Source: Algoriphagus resistens (lineage in GTDB: Bacteria; Bacteroidota; Bacteroidia; Cytophagales; Cyclobacteriaceae). From it: 64,000 nt of DNA. Position numbers and translations under genes: made by a program. Position 1 is the stretch's first letter. The number at the start of each line of letters is the position of its first letter. The notes under the pieces were generated by a model. The model did not search any database, was not told where the DNA came from, and saw nothing but the letters and a program-made list of their open reading frames with translations. Positions 36,167 to 44,898 of this stretch are shown in pieces. The stretch is from assembly GCF_001442615.1 (NCBI RefSeq), contig NZ_LMXN01000011.1, forward strand, positions 62,001 to 126,000, given 5' to 3'.

Positions 36167-38928
36167 GAAAGCATCTATTGACGGTTTTTTTACTGGTGTT
36201 GTTAAGTTCTGTGACAACCGCTCAGACGGTTCTTAAAGGGAAGGTGCTAGCTGCTGATAGCGGAGAGGTGATCGTAGGTGCCACAGTGATGATCAAAGGT
36301 AGACTCACAGGGACAGTGACAGATAACCTTGGCGCATTTGAACTTCCCACTTCTGTGTCATTTCCCCTTACGTTGGATATTTCATATTTGGGCTATCAAA
36401 AAACCAGTGTTGAAGTCTCGAATTCAGAACCGATTATCATCCGGCTGGAAATTGCCACCGAACTTTTGGGGGAAGTAGTCTTTTCAGCTTCAAGGATTGA
36501 GGAAACAATTTTCCAATCCCCGGTAACCATCGATAAAATGGATATGAAAGTGATCCGGCAAACACCTTCATTTAGCTTCTATGACGGAATTCAAAATCTC
36601 AAAGGAGTCGATCTGGTCACAAGTGGGTTGACCTATAAACAGATAAACACCAGAGGTTTTAATGAAATAGGAAACCCTAGATTTCTTCAGCTCATAGATG
36701 GTGTGGATAATCAAACACCGGGTTTGAATTTTGCAGTAGGTAATCTTTTTGGTTCTAACGATCTGGATATGGAAAGTGTAGAACTGATCCCCGGGGCAGC
36801 ATCAGCATTATACGGGCCGGTGGCCTTCAATGGGGTTTTGATGATGCGGACCAAAGACCCATTCCTCTATCAGGGACTAAGTGTACAAGCTAAAACCGGA
36901 ATAAACCATCTCAGTGAGGCCTATACTGATCCATCCGGAATTTATGATTTTTCACTACGATATGCCAAAGCATTTAATAACAAATTCGCCTTTAAGCTTA
37001 ACGCGTCAGCTTTTAAAGGATTGGATTGGTACGCCACAAATTATGAGGATATCGATGCCTTGACTCCGCCTGAGCAGAGAGGAGACACTAATCCTGCTCG
37101 CGATGCCCTGAACATTTACGGTGATGAAGTCGCTGTGACTATTCCGGACATAGGAAGGGTAGCGCGGACAGGATATGAGGAAAAAGACCTGATGGATTAC
37201 AATTCAAAAGGATTGGGCGTAAATGCGTCTTTGCATTATCGGATCAATGAAAATATGGAATTGAGCTATGGATATCAATGGGGGAAAGGTAAGGCTGCTT
37301 ATACGGGGAGTAACCGCTTTATGCTAAACAACTTTGTTCTTCAACAACACAAGCTGGAATTGAAAGGGAGCAATTTCTTTGTTCGTGGGTACATGGTGTC
37401 AGAGGATTCTCATGACTCATACAATTCCCGTGCTCTTGGTCAGCATATCAACCGGACTTGGGTAAAAGATTTGAATGGTCAGATAGTATCTCCTGATGAA
37501 GCTGATGCAACCTGGTTTGAAAGGTACGGTGCAGCATACAATGGCTTGGTTTCGAGTGTGAGTGGAGGGGATCATTCTTTAGCAAGGACTTTTGCGGATG
37601 AGGGTAGATTTGTCCCCGGCACTGCGGAATACGAGAATGAAAAAAATCGACTAATCCATGTTCAAGGCCTTGATGGAGCGGGGATACTTAGCCAAAGCCG
37701 TTTTTATCATGCCGAAGGGCAGTATGACTTCAGCAGACATATCGGATTTGTGGACCTGTTGGTAGGCGGGAATTTCAGGCTCTATGACATGTTTACAAAT
37801 GGTACCTTGTATGATGATGTGGACAAAGCTATAATCATTAAAGAAGGAGGAGCCTTTGTCCAGGTATCCAAGCATTTTTTGGATAGCAAACTCCGGTTTA
37901 CCGTTTCCGAGCGATATGACAAGAATCAAAACTTTGATGGCAGATTCACACCTAGAATTGCTGGCGTTTTCACTCCTTCCGAACGACATAGCTTTAGAGC
38001 TTCGTATCAAAACGGTTTTAGAAACCCTACTCCGGGGGATCAATACATCCATCTCAATGTAGGGCCGATAATTATTTTGGGGGGCGTACCGGGTAATAGT
38101 GAAGGGTTGAATGTATATGAGAATTCTTACACAGCATCTTCCGTAGGCGCATTTGGGACTGCTTTTGGACAGGAAGTAGGCTCAGGAGTACCATTTGAAG
38201 AGGCTTTAATGGATAACATGCCACTTCTCAAACAATCAGATGTGGATTACATCAAACCTGAGCGGATATCCACATTTGATCTGGGATATAGGGGAGCCTG
38301 GGGGAATAATTTCTCTGTAGATATCAATTACTACACTAGTCGATACACAGATTTTATCATCAACACCGTGGTGATTCGACCGGATAATGAAATCCTGCTT
38401 CCTGATGGTAGCATGAGCCCTATGGCTGCGGCAGATATCCTAACAGGGAATATCCAGGCTTTTCAACTATATACAAATGCCTCTGATGTGGTTTCTTCTC
38501 AAGGGGTCTCACTTGGGCTCAATTATACCTTTTCGAAAGGCTACTTGTTGGGAGCAACCGGAACTTGGGCGTCTTTCGATCTTATGGATGCAGATGCCGA
38601 AAATGTTCCCGCATTCAATACACCCGAGTTCAAAACCGGGGTCACCTTCGGGAATGCCGAGGTTACTGACCGATTGGGTTTCAATGTAGCCTGGAGATGG
38701 CAGGATGGATTTGACTGGAGAGGCACTTTGACGCAGCTGAGTCCCGGAAGGATTGAAGCCTACACTATGATTGATGCACAATTAAGCTATAAACTGCCGG
38801 GCATGAAGTCTGTGGTAAAGATCGGAGCTAACAATCTTTTGAACAATCAGGTGTATCAGGCATACGGATCACCGACTGTGGGAGGTATGTATTATATCAG
38901 TTTGACTTTTGATGAAATGTTCCGGTGA
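36163..38928 (+). CDS. TonB-dependent outer-membrane receptor
   Basis: 921 residues: signal peptide (to TTAQ, 20), a carboxypeptidase-regulatory-like domain (about 22-105, VLKGKVLAADSGEVIVGATV), plug with the INTRGFNEIGNPRFLQLIDG and GAASALYGPVAFNGV blocks, and a 22-strand barrel ending YYISLTFDEMFR. Imports a ligand across the outer membrane using TonB energy. It is not a SusC (no SusD partner, no STN domain). The ligand is unknown; neighbours suggest a small organic compound handled by AhpD-like proteins and then by the MFS transporter. Confidence 0.93.
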   Translation: MRKHLLTVFLLVLLSSVTTAQTVLKGKVLAADSGEVIVGATVMIKGRLTGTVTDNLGAFELPTSVSFPLTLDISYLGYQKTSVEVSNSEPIIIRLEIATELLGEVVFSASRIEETIFQSPVTIDKMDMKVIRQTPSFSFYDGIQNLKGVDLVTSGLTYKQINTRGFNEIGNPRFLQLIDGVDNQTPGLNFAVGNLFGSNDLDMESVELIPGAASALYGPVAFNGVLMMRTKDPFLYQGLSVQAKTGINHLSEAYTDPSGIYDFSLRYAKAFNNKFAFKLNASAFKGLDWYATNYEDIDALTPPEQRGDTNPARDALNIYGDEVAVTIPDIGRVARTGYEEKDLMDYNSKGLGVNASLHYRINENMELSYGYQWGKGKAAYTGSNRFMLNNFVLQQHKLELKGSNFFVRGYMVSEDSHDSYNSRALGQHINRTWVKDLNGQIVSPDEADATWFERYGAAYNGLVSSVSGGDHSLARTFADEGRFVPGTAEYENEKNRLIHVQGLDGAGILSQSRFYHAEGQYDFSRHIGFVDLLVGGNFRLYDMFTNGTLYDDVDKAIIIKEGGAFVQVSKHFLDSKLRFTVSERYDKNQNFDGRFTPRIAGVFTPSERHSFRASYQNGFRNPTPGDQYIHLNVGPIIILGGVPGNSEGLNVYENSYTASSVGAFGTAFGQEVGSGVPFEEALMDNMPLLKQSDVDYIKPERISTFDLGYRGAWGNNFSVDINYYTSRYTDFIINTVVIRPDNEILLPDGSMSPMAAADILTGNIQAFQLYTNASDVVSSQGVSLGLNYTFSKGYLLGATGTWASFDLMDADAENVPAFNTPEFKTGVTFGNAEVTDRLGFNVAWRWQDGFDWRGTLTQLSPGRIEAYTMIDAQLSYKLPGMKSVVKIGANNLLNNQVYQAYGSPTVGGMYYISLTFDEMFR

Positions 38929-40175
38929 TTCCTCAGACTATTTCCTTGAAAAATGCCAAAATTCAGGGAGAGAGAATTATCTCTCCCTATCTCTGGGGAG
39001 TGTTTTTTATTTGCTTTCTGGCGAATGTCAGTGGGGGAGTAGTTTCCACCATCGCATCGGTGTATTTGCCGGTTATTTCGGCAGAAATGTCTAGGATGAC
39101 GATGGGAGAAAGAGCAGCTGAAGATGTGAGTGCCTATATCAATGCGCTGTATTTGGTAGGCTGGGCTACGGGAGGTTTATTTTGGGGCATAGTGTCAGAT
39201 AGATTGGGCAGGTCTAGAGCGCTTAGTTTATGTCTGGCTTCAGTAGGTATTTTTACACTAATGGTTTCTTTTGCCCCATCATGGGGTCTAGTGGTGGTTT
39301 TTCGTCTCTTGGGAGGATTTGCAGTAGGAGGGGTGATGGTAATAACGATGACATTGCTATCTGAAATATGGCCTTCAGAGACAAGGTCGCAGGTAATGGG
39401 AATTGTGTCGGTGGGTTTCCCTGTTGGGATATTCTCATCAGGGCTGATTAATGCCCTTGTGAGTAATTGGAGGCAGGCATTTTGGATTGGAGTTGTTCCA
39501 ATTGCCTTGGCTGTGTTTGGTTTTCTTATAATCAGGGAATCATCACAATGGCTCTTTTCAAAACAATTGAAAAGCGGTAAAAACCAAGAGAAACTATTCC
39601 CAAAAACCCCTGGGCTGTTCTACGGAGCGATGATATTCGGCACCATGCTGATTGTACTTTGGTCAATATTTTCTTGGATGCCTACTTGGGTCCAGAGTAT
39701 TCTTTCTGGATCTGATGGACAGACTGAACGGGGAGCAATAATGATGATTTTGGGTGGAGGAGGGATTCTGGGTGGAATATTGTCCGGGTGGATAGTTAAG
39801 GTTTTGGGTGAAAGAAAAGCTTTGCTCATATGCTTTTTGGGAGTTTTCGGCATGTCAGTCTTTCTATTCGGTTTTATGCGAGAATTCTCAGGTTGGGTTT
39901 ATTTGGGAGCAGTGATCCTTTCTTTTTTCTTTGGAATCAGCCAAGGCGTGCTTTCCTTTTATATTCCCCAGCTATTTGAAGTAACTGTGCGGGCCCGTGC
40001 TACTGGCTTTTGTTTCAATGCCGGCAGATTTGTCACTGCTGCAGCAGTCTTCTCCTTAGGAATGCTTGTTTCCTTTTTTGGGGGATATGGAAATGCACTT
40101 TTAGGCTTTTCAATCCTTCTGGTTCCAGGGTTTCTTTTTGTCCTTTTCAGTGCACCTTATCAATCAAAACAATAA
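38925..40175 (+). CDS. MFS transporter
   Basis: 416 residues starting at GTG within the receptor's stop (GTGA), so translation is coupled; no better start exists before the first helix. Twelve membrane helices. Motif A is SDRLGRSRAL after helix 2; helix 4 region FRLLGGFAVGGVMV and the RESSQW turn after helix 6 place it near the aromatic-acid/sugar-type MFS groups. Likely moves the receptor's ligand across the inner membrane. Confidence 0.9.
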   Translation: MIPQTISLKNAKIQGERIISPYLWGVFFICFLANVSGGVVSTIASVYLPVISAEMSRMTMGERAAEDVSAYINALYLVGWATGGLFWGIVSDRLGRSRALSLCLASVGIFTLMVSFAPSWGLVVVFRLLGGFAVGGVMVITMTLLSEIWPSETRSQVMGIVSVGFPVGIFSSGLINALVSNWRQAFWIGVVPIALAVFGFLIIRESSQWLFSKQLKSGKNQEKLFPKTPGLFYGAMIFGTMLIVLWSIFSWMPTWVQSILSGSDGQTERGAIMMILGGGGILGGILSGWIVKVLGERKALLICFLGVFGMSVFLFGFMREFSGWVYLGAVILSFFFGISQGVLSFYIPQLFEVTVRARATGFCFNAGRFVTAAAVFSLGMLVSFFGGYGNALLGFSILLVPGFLFVLFSAPYQSKQ

Positions 40176-40177
40176 AA

Positions 40178-40720
40178 ATGTCTTATATAGATTTAGGAAA
40201 TGACCTTCCGGGAATTCGAAGTCTGGTGACTTTTCGTCCAGATACAGGAAAGCACTTGTATGATTTGGCCAGGGTAATTTTGGCAGAAAACAATTCGCTG
40301 TCAAAAGCGGAGAGGGAACTTATAGCCGCTCACGTTTCTAACCTGAATGGCTGTATATTTTGTACGCAAAGCCATGCCTCTGCGGCAAGGTATGCATTTC
40401 AGGAGCAATCATCGTTGGTGGACGAAGTACTGAAGTCAGGAAAATCCACCCAGCTAAGTCCCAAGATGAACGTCTTACTGGAAATCGCCGGGATTGTACA
40501 GCAAAGCGGGAAGCTTGTTTCAAAAGAACTGATTGATTCAGCGAAGAAGCTAGGGACTAAGGACATGGAAATTCACGACACGGTCCTGATAGCTGCGGTA
40601 TTTTGTATGTTTAATAGGTATGTAGATGGGCTTCAGGCATATACCCCAATGGATGATGCTGACTATAAATATATGGGAGAAAGAATGATCACCCTTCAAT
40701 ATCAATTTCCAATACAATAA
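40178..40720 (+). CDS. AhpD-like / carboxymuconolactone decarboxylase family protein (2 of 3)
   Basis: 180 residues from the ATG at 40178, two bases after the MFS stop (the longer frame upstream overlaps the MFS gene and is rejected). Active-site pattern intact: AERELIAAHVSN then CIFCTQSH. Same opening (YIDLGNDLPGI) and ending as its two paralogues. Confidence 0.88.
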   Translation: MSYIDLGNDLPGIRSLVTFRPDTGKHLYDLARVILAENNSLSKAERELIAAHVSNLNGCIFCTQSHASAARYAFQEQSSLVDEVLKSGKSTQLSPKMNVLLEIAGIVQQSGKLVSKELIDSAKKLGTKDMEIHDTVLIAAVFCMFNRYVDGLQAYTPMDDADYKYMGERMITLQYQFPIQ

Positions 40721-40733
40721 ACACTATACTGAA

Positions 40734-41282
40734 ATGGCGCATATAGATTTAAATAATGACCTTCCCGGAATCCGGGGACTGATGGCTTTCCGGCCGGAAG
40801 TGGCCGCGCATTTGAATGAACTCGCTGAACTGCTCCTAAGGGCTGATAATTCTCTTTCCAGAGGAGAGCGGGAGCTTATCGGGACATATGTTTCTTATCT
40901 AAATGACTGTGCCTATTGCCAGTCAGCACACCAGGTTTTGGCACAGCATTATATGGAATGTGGACTGGAAGAAATGGAGAAAATAAAGCGAAATCCGGAA
41001 ACTTCAGATCTCCCACCAAAACTAAAGACGTTATTGGCTATCGCAAAGTGCGTCCAACTAGGTGGAAATGCGGTAAGTGAGAACGTAATAAATCTGGCAA
41101 GGAAAGAAGGGGCCACAGATCTGGAAATTCATGATACAGTTTTGATTGCGGCTTCTTTCTGTATGTTTAACAGGTATGTGGATGGATTGGGGACACATGC
41201 ACCCTCTGATATCCAGTTTTATTTGGGTAGGGCAGAAAGTCGGGCCAAGGAAGGATATGCTGCTTACAATCCGCTTCATTAG
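40734..41282 (+). CDS. AhpD-like / carboxymuconolactone decarboxylase family protein (3 of 3)
   Basis: 182 residues, 13 bases after the second copy. Opening HIDLNNDLPGIRGL; site GERELIGTYVSY then CAYCQSAH, again CxxCxxxH. Last gene of the run; it converges on the cstA-like gene with three bases between the stops and no hairpin. Confidence 0.88.
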   Translation: MAHIDLNNDLPGIRGLMAFRPEVAAHLNELAELLLRADNSLSRGERELIGTYVSYLNDCAYCQSAHQVLAQHYMECGLEEMEKIKRNPETSDLPPKLKTLLAIAKCVQLGGNAVSENVINLARKEGATDLEIHDTVLIAASFCMFNRYVDGLGTHAPSDIQFYLGRAESRAKEGYAAYNPLH

Positions 41283-41285
41283 GGG

Positions 41286-42917
41286 TTATATCTTCGCCGG
41301 TTCCCTAACTTCTTTTTTCAAGCTTTTCGTAGCCAAAATCATTAATGAAATTGCTAAAACAAATAGGAGAGCTGCAATGATAGAAAGTACATAGACCTCA
41401 TCTTGGAAGTTTTTCCAGGCGAAAAGCCCTAGGGAAGAAAGTGTAACGGTGAACATGAAAAACATCGGAATGGTCACAAAGAGTGCATTGATATTTTTCT
41501 TGATCAGCCATACTGCAATGGTCAATAATGCAAGGGCCGCCAATAGTTGATTTGCGGAGCCGAAAATTGGCCAAAGGGTAGTGAATTCGCCTGATAGCAA
41601 TAATAAAATGGAGAATATGACTACGATTCCTGTAGAAGCATACCGGTTTTTTGCCAAAAACTGGCCAGCCGCCTGAGGTACGTCTTCGAAATATTCCTGT
41701 AAAGTAAATCTAGCCAGTCTGGTACAGGTGTCCAGGGTAGTAAGTGCAAAGGCAGAAACGGTCAGGGCTACAAAGCCTACCGCAAATTCTTCTGAGATTC
41801 CCAGAGTGGAGATCATTCCTCCAAGACCGGTAGAGAAAAGAGCAACAGGGCCTTCTCCGGAGAGACGGGATATGTATTCTGATCTTGTCAAGATGACCAC
41901 AGCCCCTACTGAGATGATCGCAAGAAATGATTCAATCAGCATTCCCCCAAATCCTACCAGTTTGGCATCTGACTCCTTGTCCAGTTGCTTGGAAGTGGTG
42001 CCTGAAGCCACTAGGGAATGAAATCCACTGATGGCACCACAGGCAATAGTTACAAAGAGGACAGGGAAAATATAGCCTAGATTTTCATCAGAAACATGGA
42101 TTTCGTTGCTCATCTGTATCTCAGGGTTGGCGATGAAAACACCCAATACCCCGGCGATAATCAATCCGTAAAGTAAAAAACTGTTCAGGTAGTCTCGTGG
42201 CTGTAACAACATACTTACCGGGGTCACTGAGGCCAGAAATGCATAGGCTAAGAGCACCAGAATCCAGATTTTGTAATCCAGCGTAAAGGGGATTTTCATG
42301 CCCAGGTACACAAAGAAGTACATCAGGATCACTCCGACAACAGAGATGATGAGAAACGCAGTCTTTTTATTGCCCACTGATTTATTAACTATCCCAAAAG
42401 CTATAGCTAACAAAATAAACAGGATGGATGCCGAAGCTACCCCTGGGTTTGTAACAAATGTTTTGGCAATAATGTCGGCGAATACGCCGATTACCAAAAT
42501 TAATGTGGAAAAACTGAAGATAACAAAGAGCTGCTTTCCCTTCATCCCGATTTGATTTCGGATGATTACCCCGATTGATTTTCCATTGGTCTTCAGCGAA
42601 GTAGCCATGCTTCCTAGGTCATGTACCGCGCCAAAGAAAATCCCTCCTACCAAAATCCAGATCACAGCCGGTATCCACCCAAAGGTCACTGCTATGATAG
42701 GTCCTACAATCGGACCCGCCCCGGCAATGGAAGCAAAATGATGCCCCAAAACCACAATTGGTTTACTTGGCTCATAATCTACTCCGTCCCGGTGCGTATG
42801 TGACGGAGCTGGGTTTTTATCGCTTAAACCAAATTTCCGGTATACAATTTTACCGTAAATGGTATAGGCCAAAAACAAGATGACTGCTGAAATGAGAAGG
42901 AGAACGGCAAGGTTCAT
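41286..42917 (-). CDS. CstA-family carbon starvation transporter
   Basis: 543 residues, about 14 membrane helices. Diagnostic CstA blocks: FASIAGAGPIVGPIIAVTFG, FFGAVHDLGSM, and the SGFHSLVASGTTSKQL loop. Shorter than E. coli CstA (701), as usual for this subgroup. The family takes up pyruvate or peptides at carbon starvation. It lies 165 bases downstream of the FAD oxidoreductase genes on the same strand, with no clear sign of co-regulation. Confidence 0.9.
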   Translation of the reverse strand: MNLAVLLLISAVILFLAYTIYGKIVYRKFGLSDKNPAPSHTHRDGVDYEPSKPIVVLGHHFASIAGAGPIVGPIIAVTFGWIPAVIWILVGGIFFGAVHDLGSMATSLKTNGKSIGVIIRNQIGMKGKQLFVIFSFSTLILVIGVFADIIAKTFVTNPGVASASILFILLAIAFGIVNKSVGNKKTAFLIISVVGVILMYFFVYLGMKIPFTLDYKIWILVLLAYAFLASVTPVSMLLQPRDYLNSFLLYGLIIAGVLGVFIANPEIQMSNEIHVSDENLGYIFPVLFVTIACGAISGFHSLVASGTTSKQLDKESDAKLVGFGGMLIESFLAIISVGAVVILTRSEYISRLSGEGPVALFSTGLGGMISTLGISEEFAVGFVALTVSAFALTTLDTCTRLARFTLQEYFEDVPQAAGQFLAKNRYASTGIVVIFSILLLLSGEFTTLWPIFGSANQLLAALALLTIAVWLIKKNINALFVTIPMFFMFTVTLSSLGLFAWKNFQDEVYVLSIIAALLFVLAISLMILATKSLKKEVREPAKI

Positions 42918-43082
42918 GAATGGAAATTTGGAAGTTGTGAGATTTTTCAGTGAAAAACCTATGCTAATTGGTTGATTTCAAAATAAGGCAATTTATACTT
43001 CTCCCCAAAGTAAAGTTTATCACCTTACTTGGTTTACTGTTTTTCGGACTCTTTCATCACTTCAGCAGGGGCGGGCAAATTG

Positions 43083-44765
43083 TTATTTGATTTGGTCTCC
43101 CACCGTCAATACCTGCCCATCTTTTAACAATTGGGTCTTCAGATTTTCATAGGGAAGATCTTGGACACTGGTTCCGTTTTCTAATGCCATCACTGCCGCA
43201 GTAGCTCCGGATTGTCCCAAGATCATGAACACAGGTTCCATCCGGATCGAACCAAATGCATTATGACTTGCGGAAACTGCTACAGGAACGACGAGATTTG
43301 TGATTTCCTCTTTTTTGGGAACAATGGAACCATAGGCTATCTCGTAGGGACCAGGCAATCCAACTCCTATATCCCCTTCATTTTGGACATGCCCATTTTC
43401 ATCTATAAAGCGCTGAATATTATGGGAATCAATGGTGTATGATCCCATGCCCACTGACTCTGGGGTAGGTTTTTTCTGAAGCAATTCGTTTTCTGTCATT
43501 ACGTATTTGCCGATCATCCTTCTCGCTTCCCTTACATAGATTTGATGTGGCCAGTTGCCATTATCAATAAATTCATCCTTCGCCAATCCCCATTTCTGAA
43601 ATTCTTCCTGGGTTTCTTTAGGCACTCTAGGATCATTTGCCACAAAGTAAAGCAGCCCTTTCTGATAGTTTTCATGCTCTTTGATGATCTCTTTTCTTCG
43701 CTCATAACTAGCCTCTGGATATTCATAGTTCATTCCAATATTGTCAGAGCTAAAAGGGCCATGGTTGTTTGTGTCTGTTTTCCTGTTGGGGATCATATCG
43801 AATTTATCAAACCATTCCCTCCAGCCTGCATCGAAGATTCGTACCAAGAGCTCGTACTGGGTGGAATCGTAATTGTCGGGTTTTGGAAAAGGAACCCTGT
43901 TGTCTGGATGATTGGACATGCAGGTTCTGAAGCAATATGCTTGGATTTTATTGTCACCTTCTCCCTTCACTCCCGGGTCTTCTGCACTAATTTTTGGGAT
44001 GAGTCCAGAGGATGGGTCGCCGGGAATCCAGTACGGATCAATAGGGTTGTCCAGGACCTGGAAATGGTGGCGGTGGTGATAAACACCGGTTTGGATACCA
44101 TTCCATTCCTCATTATATACACTGGTTGCTTCCCTTCCTACATGATAACTCACCCCGGCTGCGGCCATCAGGTCACCTTCATACGTAGCATCGATAAACA
44201 TTCTACCCTTGAATTCCTTTCCGTTCAATGTCCTGATGGCAGTAATCTTTCCATCTTCCACAGTTACCCCTGCGTCCCTGTCCAACCACTCGTCGCGATA
44301 AAGTTCTATTCCCATTTCCTTTATCCATTCGTCAAAAACTTCCTCTGCGACGTGTGGCTCAAAGATCCACATCGTCCGCTGATCTCCGTCTATAGCCGGT
44401 GTACCCTGGCCTTTGTTTCCAAAATCAGACGGGTCTTCCCATTTCCACGCGCCTTCTTGCTGGTACTTATTGTATACCCGTTGGTAAAATTCGCGGGAAA
44501 GCCCACCGATCACCTCCTTTTTACCGGTGTCAGTCCAGCCCAATCCACCCGAAGAGAGCCCTCCCAAATGCGTATCCGGTGATATGAGTAGAACGGATTT
44601 CCCCATTTTCTTGGCTTGGATTGCTGCTGTAATTGCCCCTGAAGTCCCTCCGTATACAATCACGTCGGTTATGTTTTCCTGTTTTTCTCTTGGGCTGCAG
44701 GATACTAAAGCATGGATTGCCAAAAAAGATAAGATGCAGAATTTAATGCTGTCTATGATTTTCAT
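43083..44765 (-). CDS. Exported FAD-dependent oxidoreductase, lipoprotein (1 of 2)
   Basis: 560 residues. Lipoprotein signal with lipobox LVSC (Cys23). FAD-binding Rossmann start DVIVYGGTSGAITAAI, then LLISPDTHLGGLSSGGLG; the middle [24 protein letters not shown] and the end [35 protein letters not shown] are typical of the FAD_oxidored (PF12831) group. Substrate unknown. Close paralogue of the next gene upstream. Export by Sec would require FAD to be bound outside the cytoplasm, since no twin-Arg motif is seen. Its leader is element copy D, so it may also be transcribed separately from the SusCD operon. Confidence 0.9.
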   Translation of the reverse strand: MKIIDSIKFCILSFLAIHALVSCSPREKQENITDVIVYGGTSGAITAAIQAKKMGKSVLLISPDTHLGGLSSGGLGWTDTGKKEVIGGLSREFYQRVYNKYQQEGAWKWEDPSDFGNKGQGTPAIDGDQRTMWIFEPHVAEEVFDEWIKEMGIELYRDEWLDRDAGVTVEDGKITAIRTLNGKEFKGRMFIDATYEGDLMAAAGVSYHVGREATSVYNEEWNGIQTGVYHHRHHFQVLDNPIDPYWIPGDPSSGLIPKISAEDPGVKGEGDNKIQAYCFRTCMSNHPDNRVPFPKPDNYDSTQYELLVRIFDAGWREWFDKFDMIPNRKTDTNNHGPFSSDNIGMNYEYPEASYERRKEIIKEHENYQKGLLYFVANDPRVPKETQEEFQKWGLAKDEFIDNGNWPHQIYVREARRMIGKYVMTENELLQKKPTPESVGMGSYTIDSHNIQRFIDENGHVQNEGDIGVGLPGPYEIAYGSIVPKKEEITNLVVPVAVSASHNAFGSIRMEPVFMILGQSGATAAVMALENGTSVQDLPYENLKTQLLKDGQVLTVGDQIK

Positions 44766-44855
44766 GTGTTTATAATTGTTTTTAAGGCCATATGGAATCT
44801 CGCACGGCGTATAATCATTCCTCTGTGTGTTGCGTGCAACATGCTCGATTTCATG
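44766..44855 (-). repeat. Dispersed leader element, copy D, with overlapping small frame
   Basis: On the minus strand: CATGAAATCGAGCATG, a 12-base inner palindrome GTTGCACGCAAC's region, CACACAGAGG, AATGATTATACG, GTGCGAGATTCCATATGG, then CCTTAAAAACAATTATAA and the start at 44765. It keeps both outer arms and tail of copies A and C while the inner arms differ. The small frame opening MKSSMLHATH is 30 codons here, runs through the whole element, and stops at a TGA that overlaps the FAD gene's ATG (ATGA), as in translationally coupled genes. Confidence 0.7.
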
Positions 44856-44898
44856 AGTTTAATGTTTAAAAGTAGCAGGTGTAGTCCCCAAATAATAG

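Noticed and set aside
35585-41282. Aromatic ring-degradation (beta-ketoadipate) pathway based on the carboxymuconolactone decarboxylase family name
   Set aside because: All three proteins carry CxxC, which marks AhpD-like redox proteins rather than the decarboxylase, and no other ring-cleavage enzyme is present.
43542-44582. 346-codon open frame on the plus strand
   Set aside because: It lies wholly antisense to the FAD oxidoreductase gene; its translation has no domain and no leader, while the minus-strand frame has a full conserved protein.
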